Shown: positions 42,203 to 49,787 of the stretch, piece after piece
Numbering within the stretch: the first letter of the stretch is position 1
Layout: every line of letters starts with the position of its first letter
Assembly: GCF_012927245.1 (NCBI RefSeq)
Contig: NZ_JABBGE010000008.1
Span: 434,001 to 498,000, forward strand
DNA from: Streptomyces sp. R302
Lineage (GTDB): Bacteria > Actinomycetota > Actinomycetes > Streptomycetales > Streptomycetaceae
Length of the DNA stretch: 64,000 bases
Direction of reading: 5' to 3'
Notes under the pieces: model-generated
Told to the model about the DNA's origin: nothing
Databases searched by the model: none
What the model saw: only the letters and a program-made list of their open reading frames with translations
Translations under genes and position numbers: made by a program

Positions 42203-45055
42203 ATGCGCTTTCGCGGGAAGTCCATCCGCCGGAAGATCGTGGCGCTGCTCCTCGTACCGCTCGTCTCCCTCACCGGCCTCTGGGTCTTCGCCACCGTCCT
42301 CACCGGACGCGAGGCCGACCAGCTCCTCGACGTCGGCTACGTCGTCGAGAAGGTCGGCTACCCCATCGAGGACACCGCCCGGGTCATCCAGCTCGAACGC
42401 CGCCAGTCCCTCGTCTACCTCGCCGACCCGCGCGGCTCCGAGGCGCTCCCGCAGCTCCGCGCCGCCCGCCTCGCCACCGACCGGCAGATCGCCCGCATCC
42501 GCGCCAACGCCCAGGACCCCGGCGTCCGCGAGGAGATGCGCCCGGTCGCCACCCAGCGCCTCAACTCCCTGCTCACGGCCTTCGAGGAGATCACCTCGCT
42601 GCGCCGCTCGGTCGAGAAGCGCAGCATCGGCCGCCTGCAGGCCCTGGAGTTCTACAACCGCCTGGTCGACCCCTGCTACAGCTTCCTCGTCACCCTCCAC
42701 GCCCTGGAGAACGTGGAGATGGACAAGCAGGGCCGCGCCCTCGTCGGCGTCACCCGGGCCCGTGAACTCCTCTCCCGCGAGGACGCCCTCGTCCTCTCCG
42801 CCCTCGTCGCCGACCGGGTCACCGCCCAGGAGATCCGCGCCGTCTCCGACCTGGTCGCGGGGCGCAAGCAGCACTACGAGGTCAATCTCGAACTCCTCCC
42901 CGCCGCCGAGCGGCAGCGCTACGAGCAGTACTGGCGCAGCCCCGAGACCGCGGCCCTGCGCACCGCCGAGGAGGCGTTCATCAAGGCCGGTCCGACGGAA
43001 CGGCCGAAAAGCGTCACCCCCGCCTACTGGCAGGACGAGGCCAGCCCCGTCCTCGACGAGCTCGCCCGCGCCAACACCGCCGCCGGCGACCGCTACCAGG
43101 AGCGCGTCCAGCCCGCCGCGTACAGCGTCCTGCTGAAGGCGGGCGTCGCCGGCGTCCTCGGCTTCCTCGCCCTCCTCGCCTCCGTCGGCATCTCGGTCCG
43201 GATCGGCCGCTCCCTCGTGCGCGACCTGCGCCGCCTCCAGAAGGAGTCCCAGGAGGTCTCCGGCGTCCGCCTGCCGAGCGTCATGCGCCGCCTCGCCGCC
43301 GGCGAGCACGTCGACGTCGAGACCGAGGTGCCCCACCTGCGGTACGGCGAGGACGAGGTCGGCCAGGTCGGCCAGGCCCTCAACACCCTGCAGCGCGCCG
43401 CCGTCGAGGCCGCCGTCAAGCAGGCCGACATGCGCCGCGGCGTCGCCGAGGTCTTCGTCAACCTCGCCCGCCGCAACCAGGTCCTGCTCCACCGCCAGCT
43501 CACCCTGCTCGACACCATGGAGCGGCGCACCGAGGACACCGAGGAGCTCGCGGACCTCTTCCGCCTCGACCACCTCACCACCCGCATGCGCCGCCACGCC
43601 GAGGGCCTGGTGATCCTCTCCGGCGCCGCCCCCTCCCGCCAGTGGCGCAAGCCCGTGCAGCTCATGGACGTGGTCCGGGCCGCCGTCGCCGAGGTCGAGG
43701 ACTACGAGCGGGTCGAGGTCCGCCGGCTGCCCCGGCTCGGCGTCGGCGGACCCGCCGTCGCCGACCTCACCCACCTCATCGCCGAACTCCTCGAGAACGC
43801 CACCGTGTTCTCGCCCCCGCACACCGCCGTCCAGGTCCTCGGCGAGCGCGTCGCCAACGGCTTCACCCTGGAGATCCACGACCGCGGCCTCGGCATGAGC
43901 CCCGAGGTCCTCCTCGACGCCAACCTGCGGCTCGCGGAGACCCCCGAGTTCGAGCTCTCCGACACCGACCGCCTCGGCCTCTTCGTCGTCAGCCGGCTCG
44001 CCCAGCGCCAGAACGTCCGCGTCTCGCTCCAGACCTCCCCGTACGGCGGCACCACCGCGGTCGTCTTCATCCCGGCCGCGCTGCTCACCGACGCCCCCGA
44101 GACCCAGGGCGCGGGCTTCCGCCTCGACCGCACCTCCCCCGACCCCCGCACCGCGGACGTCGCCCCGCACCAGGCCTCCGGCGGATCCTCTACGACCTCC
44201 GGGGCGCCCGCCGGCGTGCTCGGCGACGGACTCCTCCCGCAGCGCCGGCCGGCTCTCGCCCGGGTCCCCGACCTCGCCGACGAGACGGGCCCGGCGGCAG
44301 CCGCGGGCGGGCCGCCCGCGCGCCCCCTGGACGGACCCGTCGAGCTGGAACCGCCGCTCGGCCCCGACGACCTGGACGCGCTCCTCGACCGCTCCGCCGA
44401 CCTCCTGGACAGTGACAGCGAGCGCGGCGGCCTCTTCCGGCCGCAGCGCCGCAGGGGCGGGCTCGTCCAGGCCGCCGAACAGCACCAGCAGGCCCCCGAC
44501 CAGACCTCAGGCCGCGGCGGGGAGGCCCCGGCGGGCGAGGACGGCGCCCCGGGCGCCCACGGCGCCCTGCCGCTGCCGCGCCGCCGCCCGCCGACGCTCG
44601 TCGTCGACCACGGACGCAGGCTCGACGAGCCCGGCCGCGCCCACCCGGCCCCGGGCCGGCGCGGCGCCGAGGACCGCCCGGTGCCGCCGCGCCCGGCCGG
44701 GCCCACGCTCGTCCCCGTACGCCCGGAGGGCACCGAGCCGCGCACGGCACCGGCGCCCGCGCCCGCGCCGCGCGCGGAGGCCCCGGAGGCGCTCGACGGG
44801 CTCCCGCGCCGGGTCCGGCAGGCCAGCCTCGTACCGCAACTGCGCGAGCCCGACCAGCCGGCCGCAGTGGCGACGGCGGCCGACGACCGGCCCGCCGAGG
44901 GCGGCCGGGCCGAGGACGACTTCGAGCGCGACGCCGAGGAGGTGCGGGCCCGCATGGCCGCCATGCAGCGCGGCTGGCAGCGCGGCCGCCGGCACGGCTC
45001 GGGCCCGGACGACAGCACAGCACACGGAACGACACCCGAGGGGGACGGTCGATGA
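42203..45055 (+). CDS. cvnA: Conservon sensor kinase-like protein CvnA, nitrate/nitrite-sensing domain
   Basis: A 950-residue membrane sensor. A basic start and first helix (~10-30, VALLLVPLVSLTGLWVFA) lead into an extracytoplasmic NIT (nitrate/nitrite-sensing) domain of ~270 residues with VIQLERRQSLVYLADP. The second helix is at ~309-333, then a HAMP-like linker, a dimerisation region (FRLDHLTTRMRRHAEGLVILSG, ~453-474) and a GHKL ATPase domain (N box LIAELLENATVFSPP, G box DRGLGMS). The last ~310 residues are Pro/Ala-rich and disordered. CvnA proteins form membrane complexes with CvnB-D, like eukaryotic G-protein-coupled systems. ATG 42203 has GGGGGAGG very close upstream; GTG 42173 is possible. 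Confidence 0.9.
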   Translation: MRFRGKSIRRKIVALLLVPLVSLTGLWVFATVLTGREADQLLDVGYVVEKVGYPIEDTARVIQLERRQSLVYLADPRGSEALPQLRAARLATDRQIARIRANAQDPGVREEMRPVATQRLNSLLTAFEEITSLRRSVEKRSIGRLQALEFYNRLVDPCYSFLVTLHALENVEMDKQGRALVGVTRARELLSREDALVLSALVADRVTAQEIRAVSDLVAGRKQHYEVNLELLPAAERQRYEQYWRSPETAALRTAEEAFIKAGPTERPKSVTPAYWQDEASPVLDELARANTAAGDRYQERVQPAAYSVLLKAGVAGVLGFLALLASVGISVRIGRSLVRDLRRLQKESQEVSGVRLPSVMRRLAAGEHVDVETEVPHLRYGEDEVGQVGQALNTLQRAAVEAAVKQADMRRGVAEVFVNLARRNQVLLHRQLTLLDTMERRTEDTEELADLFRLDHLTTRMRRHAEGLVILSGAAPSRQWRKPVQLMDVVRAAVAEVEDYERVEVRRLPRLGVGGPAVADLTHLIAELLENATVFSPPHTAVQVLGERVANGFTLEIHDRGLGMSPEVLLDANLRLAETPEFELSDTDRLGLFVVSRLAQRQNVRVSLQTSPYGGTTAVVFIPAALLTDAPETQGAGFRLDRTSPDPRTADVAPHQASGGSSTTSGAPAGVLGDGLLPQRRPALARVPDLADETGPAAAAGGPPARPLDGPVELEPPLGPDDLDALLDRSADLLDSDSERGGLFRPQRRRGGLVQAAEQHQQAPDQTSGRGGEAPAGEDGAPGAHGALPLPRRRPPTLVVDHGRRLDEPGRAHPAPGRRGAEDRPVPPRPAGPTLVPVRPEGTEPRTAPAPAPAPRAEAPEALDGLPRRVRQASLVPQLREPDQPAAVATAADDRPAEGGRAEDDFERDAEEVRARMAAMQRGWQRGRRHGSGPDDSTAHGTTPEGDGR

Positions 45056-45492
45056 CCGCACCGAACGCCGCAGCAGACACCAGCAGCATCCAGGGCAACG
45101 GCGAGCTCAACTGGCTCCTCGACGAGCTGGTCCAGCGCGTCGCCGCCATCCGCAAGGCCCTGGTGCTCTCCAGCGACGGCCTGCCCACCGGCGCGTCGAA
45201 GGACCTGAGCCGCGAGGACGGCGAGCACCTCGCCGCCGTCGCCTCCGGCTTCCACAGCCTCGCCAAGGGCGTCGGCCGCCACTTCGAGGCGGGCAGGGTC
45301 CGCCAGACGGTGGTCGAGCTGGAGGACGCCTTCCTCTTCGTCACCGCGGCCGGCGACGGCAGCTGCCTCGCCGTCCTCGCCGACGCGGACTCCGACGTCG
45401 GCCAGGTCGCCTACGAGATGACCCTGATGGTCAAGCGGGTCGGCACCCATCTCGGCACGGCCCCCCGGACCGGTCTGACGACGGGAGGGTGA
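45052..45492 (+). CDS. cvnB: Roadblock/LC7 protein CvnB
   Basis: A 146-residue roadblock/LC7-fold protein (LNWLLDELVQRVAAIRKALVLSSDGLPTGASKDLSREDGEHLAAVASGF). It is probably a GTPase-regulatory partner of CvnD. The start overlaps the cvnA stop (ATGA), and cvnC follows ten bases after its stop. Confidence 0.93.
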   Translation: MTAPNAAADTSSIQGNGELNWLLDELVQRVAAIRKALVLSSDGLPTGASKDLSREDGEHLAAVASGFHSLAKGVGRHFEAGRVRQTVVELEDAFLFVTAAGDGSCLAVLADADSDVGQVAYEMTLMVKRVGTHLGTAPRTGLTTGG

Positions 45493-45502
45493 GCCGCCCC
45501 GC

Positions 45503-45940
45503 ATGAGCGACGCAGCCGAGCGCAATCAGCCCGACGGGGACGCCCCGGACCGGCGGACCGCCGTCCCCCACCACTGGTACGACGACGAGGCCGGCCCGGT
45601 CGTCCGCCCGTACGCGATGACCCGTGGCCGGACCAGCGCCGCGGGCCGGCACCGGCTCGACCTCATCGCCCTGGTGGTGCCCGAGCCGGCCGCCGACGAC
45701 CCCGGCCGTGACCAGTCGCTCTCCCCGGAACACGTGGAGATCGTCGAACGCTGCTCCGAGCAGCCCCAGTCGATCGCCGAGCTCGCCGCCGGACTCGACC
45801 TCCCCGTCGGGGTGGTCCGGGTCCTGGTCGGCGACCTCGTCGACGAGGAACTCGTGCACGTGACCCGCCCCGTTCCGCCGGCCCAGCTGCCGGACGTGAG
45901 CATCCTCCGCGAGGTGATCAATGGCCTTCGGGCGCTCTAG
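45503..45940 (+). CDS. cvnC: DUF742 protein CvnC
   Basis: A 145-residue DUF742 protein: VRPYAMTRGRTSAAGRHRLDLIALV followed by a winged-helix-like C-terminus (HVEIVERCSEQPQSIAELAAGLDLPVGVVRVLVGDLVDEELV) and the ending ILREVINGLRAL. Third member of the conservon. Its last 20 bases overlap the start of cvnD. Confidence 0.93.
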   Translation: MSDAAERNQPDGDAPDRRTAVPHHWYDDEAGPVVRPYAMTRGRTSAAGRHRLDLIALVVPEPAADDPGRDQSLSPEHVEIVERCSEQPQSIAELAAGLDLPVGVVRVLVGDLVDEELVHVTRPVPPAQLPDVSILREVINGLRAL

Positions 45941-46526
45941 CCGCAAGAAGACCCCCGTCGAGCCGGTGACCTTGAAGATCCTGGTCGCGGGCGGCTTCGG
46001 GGTCGGCAAGACGACACTGGTCGGCGCGGTCAGCGAGATCCGGCCGCTGCGGACCGAGGAGGTCCTCACCGAGGCCGGCCGCCCCGTGGACGACCTGCAC
46101 GGCGTCGAGTCCAAGACGACCACCACGGTCGCCATGGACTTCGGCCGGATCACGCTCCGCGAGGACCTCGTCCTGTACCTGTTCGGCACCCCGGGCCAGG
46201 ACCGCTTCTGGTTCCTCTGGGACGAGCTGGCGCAGGGCGCGCTGGGCGCGGTCGTGCTCGCCGACACCCGCCGCCTGGAGGACAGCTTCGCCGCCATCGA
46301 CTACTTCGAGCGGCGCGGCATCCCCTTCACGGTGGCCGTCAACTGCTTCGAGGGCGCCCGCCGGTACCCGGCGGAGACCGTGCGGGCCGCGCTCGACCTC
46401 GACCCCGAGGTCGAGCTGGTGCTGTGCGACGCCCGCGACCGCGAGTCGGTCAAGGCCGTCCTCGTCGCCGTCGTCGAACACGCCCTCGTCCTCGCGGACC
46501 GGGGACAGCAGCCGGTCGCGACCTGA
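45921..46526 (+). CDS. cvnD: Ras/Arf-like GTPase CvnD
   Basis: A 201-residue small GTPase. P-loop GGFGVGKT (24-31), switch region SKTTTTVAMDFGRI, G3 element LFGTPGQDRFWFLWDEL and a modified G4 (VAVNCFEG) typical of conservon GTPases. It overlaps cvnC by 20 bases. In the conservon model nucleotide exchange on CvnD transmits the signal of CvnA; these systems affect development and antibiotic production. Confidence 0.94.
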   Translation: MAFGRSSRKKTPVEPVTLKILVAGGFGVGKTTLVGAVSEIRPLRTEEVLTEAGRPVDDLHGVESKTTTTVAMDFGRITLREDLVLYLFGTPGQDRFWFLWDELAQGALGAVVLADTRRLEDSFAAIDYFERRGIPFTVAVNCFEGARRYPAETVRAALDLDPEVELVLCDARDRESVKAVLVAVVEHALVLADRGQQPVAT

Positions 46527-46537
46527 GCCGTACGGCC

Positions 46538-47725
46538 TCAGCGGACCGCCACCACCGCCGACCCGTGCCCGAACAGGCCCTGGTTGGCGGTGATCCCGGC
46601 CCGCGCCCCCGGCACCTGCCGGTCTCCGGCCGTGCCCCGCAGCTGCCAGGTCAGCTCGCAGACCTGGGCGATCGCCTGCGCGGGCACGGCCTCCCCGAAG
46701 GAGGCGAGCCCGCCGCTGGTGTTGACCGGCAGCGCGCCGCCGATCCGGGTCACCCCGTCCCGGAGCAGCTTGGCGCCCTCCCCGGGCCCGCACAGGCCCA
46801 GGTCCTCGTACCACTCCAGCTCCAGGGCCGTCGACAGGTCGTACACCTCGGCCAGCGACAGCTCCCCGGGCCCGACCCCCGCCTCCTCGTACGCCGCCCG
46901 CGCGAGCGAGGCCTTGAAGCCGTGCGGCGAGGGGGCGAGCGCGGTGGTCGAGTCGGTGGCGATGTCGGGCAGGTCGAGGACGGCCTTGGGGTAGGTGGGG
47001 GAGACCGTCGACACGGCCCGGATCCGCACCGGATCGGCGTGCCCGTGCCGCCGCGCGAAGTCCAGGCTGGACAGCACCAGCGCCGCCCCGCCGTCGGAGG
47101 TGGCGCAGATGTCGAGCAGCCGCAGCGGATCGGCGACCACGGCGGAGGCGGCGACCTCCTCGGCGGTGACCGTCTTCCGGTAGCGGGCCAGCGGGTTGAG
47201 CGCCCCGGCCGCCGCGTTCTTCACCTTGACCTGCGCGAAGTCCTCGACGGTGTCCCCGTACAGCGCCATCCGGCGGCGGGCGTAGAGCGCGAAGTACGCC
47301 GGATTGGTGGCGCCGAGCACCCGGAACCGCAGCCAGTCCGGATCCCCGGGCCGCTCCCCGCCGGCCGGTGCGAAGAACCCCTTCGGAGTCGAGTCGGCGC
47401 CGACGACGAGCACCGCGTCGGCGAGCCCCGCGAGGATCTGCGCCCGGGCCGCGCCGATGGCCTGGGCCCCCGAGGCGCACGCCGCGTACACGCTGGTCAC
47501 CCGCGCGCCCTGCCACCCGAGGGCCTGCGCGAAGGTCGCCCCGGCCACGTATCCCGGATATCCGCACCGCATGGTGTCGGCCCCGACGATGGATCCGATA
47601 TCCGACCACTGCACGCCCGCGTCGGCGAGCGCGGCGCGGGCGGCGGCGGTCCCGTACGAGACGAAGCTCCGCCCCCACTTGCCCCAGGGGTGCATCCCGG
47701 CCCCGATGACGGCGATGTCGTTCAC
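46538..47725 (-). CDS. Thiolase-family lipid-transfer protein (SCP-x-like)
   Basis: A 395-residue thiolase-superfamily protein of the non-decarboxylating, SCP-x thiolase-like group. It has IAVIGAGMHPWGKWGRSFV at the start, the nucleophilic cysteine segment VYAACASGAQAIGAA, then GGALPVNTSGGLASFGE and a C-terminal NQGLFGHGSAVVAVR block. Such enzymes act in beta-oxidation-like side-chain degradation, sterols included, and work with a DUF35 OB-fold partner. GTG 47725 overlaps the stop of that partner gene, so the two are coupled. Confidence 0.85.
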   Translation of the reverse strand: MNDIAVIGAGMHPWGKWGRSFVSYGTAAARAALADAGVQWSDIGSIVGADTMRCGYPGYVAGATFAQALGWQGARVTSVYAACASGAQAIGAARAQILAGLADAVLVVGADSTPKGFFAPAGGERPGDPDWLRFRVLGATNPAYFALYARRRMALYGDTVEDFAQVKVKNAAAGALNPLARYRKTVTAEEVAASAVVADPLRLLDICATSDGGAALVLSSLDFARRHGHADPVRIRAVSTVSPTYPKAVLDLPDIATDSTTALAPSPHGFKASLARAAYEEAGVGPGELSLAEVYDLSTALELEWYEDLGLCGPGEGAKLLRDGVTRIGGALPVNTSGGLASFGEAVPAQAIAQVCELTWQLRGTAGDRQVPGARAGITANQGLFGHGSAVVAVR

Positions 47726-48186
47726 GCACGCTCCTCCGTCCCCACGGGCCGCCACCGCCAGGTGGTCCAGACGTGCTCGGCGTCCTCGTTCAGCACCCCG
47801 GGCACCACCTCGACCTCCATGCCCACCGCGAGGTCCGCGGTCCGCACGCCTGGCACGGCCTGCCCGAGCACCACCATCCCCTCGGCGGCGAGCTCGACCG
47901 CGACGAGGACGTACGGCTCCCAGGGCTCCTCCGGGTCGGAGACGTACGGGGCGGGGGGCCGGTAGCGCCCGTCGGTGTACGACCACACCCGCCCGCGCGG
48001 CGAGAGCGGCGTCTCGTCGAGCGCGCCCCCGCCCGCGCAGCCCGGATTGCGGCAGGCGTCGTCCTCGCGCGGGAAGTACACCGCCGCGCACGCCGAACAC
48101 CGCGTGCCGAGCAGCCGGAACTCCCCGTCCGGAACGGTGTCGTCGGTGAACCAGCCGCCCACGACCGGCCTGCGCGTCCGTGCCAT
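47722..48186 (-). CDS. Zn-ribbon/OB-fold (DUF35) partner of the thiolase
   Basis: A 154-residue protein. Residues ~25-55 form a rubredoxin-like zinc ribbon (TRCSACAAVYFPREDDACRNPGC) and ~60-150 an OB-fold (GRVWSYTDGRYRPPAPYVSDPEEPWEPYVLVAVEL). DUF35 proteins bind acyl-CoA and form complexes with SCP-x-type thiolases or with MaoC-like hydratases. It is the first gene of the pair, 21 bases downstream of the palindrome at 48207. Confidence 0.88.
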   Translation of the reverse strand: MARTRRPVVGGWFTDDTVPDGEFRLLGTRCSACAAVYFPREDDACRNPGCAGGGALDETPLSPRGRVWSYTDGRYRPPAPYVSDPEEPWEPYVLVAVELAAEGMVVLGQAVPGVRTADLAVGMEVEVVPGVLNEDAEHVWTTWRWRPVGTEERA

Positions 48187-48206
48187 CCCCGGCCCTCCCG
48201 CCCAGA

Positions 48207-48223
48207 TCTGACGATACGTCAGA
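48207..48223. promoter_or_regulatory. TetR-type operator TCTGACG-ATA-CGTCAGA
   Basis: A perfect 7-3-7 palindrome directly upstream of the OB-fold/thiolase genes. Its arms match the palindrome at 7148-7162, so the two loci may share one repressor. Confidence 0.7.
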
Positions 48224-48268
48224 AGTCTGCGGCCGAGTCTGGCACGGCGGCGTCGGCGGCGGAAGACG

Positions 48269-49087
48269 TCAGTGCCCGGCCACCGACCTCCGGGCCACCG
48301 GGAAGTCGAAGTACGTCGACGGGAACGGCTCCGGCTTGAACGTGAAGTGCCACCACTCCTCCGGCAGGTTCACGAACCCCTCCGCCTCGAGGAGACCCTT
48401 CAACAGCTGCCGATGGGCCCGCTGGACACCCGTGATCCGCGGGTCCTCGGTGTGCGAGAGCGTGTCGAAGCAGTCGTACCCGGTCCCCATGTCCACCGAA
48501 CTGTCCGGGAACCGCTCCGCGTACGGCCCGAAGCACGGCGTCAGGGGCTCACCCGGCACGTACGCGCGCGTGCGAGCCGCCGGCAGCCGCACCACGGTCA
48601 GGTCCACGGTCGACCCCCGGCTGTGGCCGGACCTCTCCGCGATGTACCCGTCCGCGAAGAGCCGGTCCTTCGCCACCGCCGGATAGAACTCCGCCTTCAT
48701 CCGCTCGTCCGCCAGGTCCTCCGCCCAGCGCACGAAGTGGTCCACCGCCCGCTGCGGCCGGTAGCAGTCGTACACCTTGAGCGTGTACCCCCGCGCCAGC
48801 AGCCGCGTCTGCGCCCGGTGCAGCGCCTCCGCCGCCGGCCGCGTCAGCACGCACACCGGCTGCCGGTACCCGTCGACCGGCTCGCCCACGAAGTTGTGCG
48901 CCGTCGTGTACCGCATCTCCTGAAGGATCGTCCGGTCCACCGAGTCCAGCGCCACGAACTCCCGCGGCGCCTTCGGCTCGGGCGCGCCGACCGCGGGGGA
49001 ACCGGCGGCCGGGGAGCCGACGCCCCCCACGCAGACGAGCAGCACCGCCGCACCCAGGGAACGCATCACCACACCAAGTCGAGTCAT
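48269..49087 (-). CDS. VanX-like D-Ala-D-Ala dipeptidase (peptidase M15D)
   Basis: A 272-residue secreted zinc peptidase. The N-terminus has a signal-peptide-like stretch (MRSLGAAVLLVCVGG from residue 8). Zinc ligands and catalytic residues are visible: SGHSRGSTVDLT (His155, Asp162) and EEWWHFTF (Glu244, His247). Full length for the family. It probably cleaves D-Ala-D-Ala or peptidoglycan-derived dipeptides outside the cytoplasm. No vanH, vanA or vanRS neighbours exist, so this is unlikely to be a glycopeptide-resistance locus. ATG 49087 is used; ATG 49066 would also keep the signal peptide. Confidence 0.85.
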   Translation of the reverse strand: MTRLGVVMRSLGAAVLLVCVGGVGSPAAGSPAVGAPEPKAPREFVALDSVDRTILQEMRYTTAHNFVGEPVDGYRQPVCVLTRPAAEALHRAQTRLLARGYTLKVYDCYRPQRAVDHFVRWAEDLADERMKAEFYPAVAKDRLFADGYIAERSGHSRGSTVDLTVVRLPAARTRAYVPGEPLTPCFGPYAERFPDSSVDMGTGYDCFDTLSHTEDPRITGVQRAHRQLLKGLLEAEGFVNLPEEWWHFTFKPEPFPSTYFDFPVARRSVAGH

Positions 49088-49147
49088 GCGCACCGGGTCT
49101 ACCAGTTCCGTCCCCACCGGGAAACCCCCTCGCGTACGGTCGACGCC

Positions 49148-49657
49148 GTGACCACCCCCGTACCCCACTCCCACTGCTCGGCCTGCGGAGCCCCGTACCC
49201 CGCCACCACCACCTGGCCCCGCACCTGCCCCTCCTGCGGCACCACCGCCTACCGCAACCCCCTCCCGGTGGCCGTGGCCCTCCTCCCGGTCACGGCCCCG
49301 GCGGGCACCGGCCTCCTCGCCATCACCCGCGCCATCCACCCCGGCCACGGCGGCACCGCCCTCCCCGGCGGCTTCATCGACCACGGCGAGGACTGGCGCA
49401 CCGCCGTGACCCGCGAACTCCGCGAAGAGACCGGCATCGTGGCCCCCGCCGAGGACGTCCGCCTCGCCGACGTCCTCTCCTCCGCCGACCACCTCCTCGT
49501 CTTCGGCCTCCTCCCACCCGTCGAGGCGGCCGCCCTCCCCGCCTTCACCCCGACCCCGGAGACCTCCGCCCGGCTCGTCCTGCCGGAACCCCGCGAACTG
49601 GTCTTCCCCCTCCACACGGAGGCCGCCGGGAAGTGGTTCGCGGGCGCGTACGGCTGA
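49148..49657 (+). CDS. NUDIX hydrolase with N-terminal zinc ribbon
   Basis: A 169-residue protein. Residues ~9-37 form a zinc ribbon (HCSACGAP and CPSCGTT). The Nudix box GFIDHGEDWRTAVTRELREETGI fits GX5EX7REUXEEXGU. The ribbon suggests an NudC/ADP-ribose pyrophosphatase-like or NAD-processing type, but the substrate cannot be read. TACGGT ends seven bases before GTG 49148, suggesting a leaderless transcript. It diverges from the VanX-like gene. Confidence 0.88.
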   Translation: MTTPVPHSHCSACGAPYPATTTWPRTCPSCGTTAYRNPLPVAVALLPVTAPAGTGLLAITRAIHPGHGGTALPGGFIDHGEDWRTAVTRELREETGIVAPAEDVRLADVLSSADHLLVFGLLPPVEAAALPAFTPTPETSARLVLPEPRELVFPLHTEAAGKWFAGAYG

Positions 49658-49660
49658 GGT

Positions 49661-49786
49661 GGATCCCGGATCCGACATCCCGGATCCGACATCCCGGATC
49701 CGACATCCCGGATCCAACATCCAAAATCCGTGATCCGTGATCCGTGATCCGGGATCCGTGATCCAAGATCCGATATCCCGGATCCG
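49661..49786. repeat. GGATCC-based tandem repeat array
   Basis: Units of 14 bp (GGATCCGACATCCC, four copies, the last diverged) pass into 7-bp units (GTGATCC) and mixed copies. The array fills the whole gap between the NUDIX stop and the GH31 stop (convergent genes) and may also fold into hairpins, since GGATCC is self-complementary. Confidence 0.92.
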
Positions 49787-49787
49787 G

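Noticed and set aside
48269..49087. Vancomycin-resistance cluster
   Set aside because: Only a VanX-like dipeptidase is present, with no VanH, VanA or VanRS genes nearby.
49661..49786. CRISPR array
   Set aside because: Units are 7-14 bp with no unique spacers of constant length, and no cas genes exist in the window.
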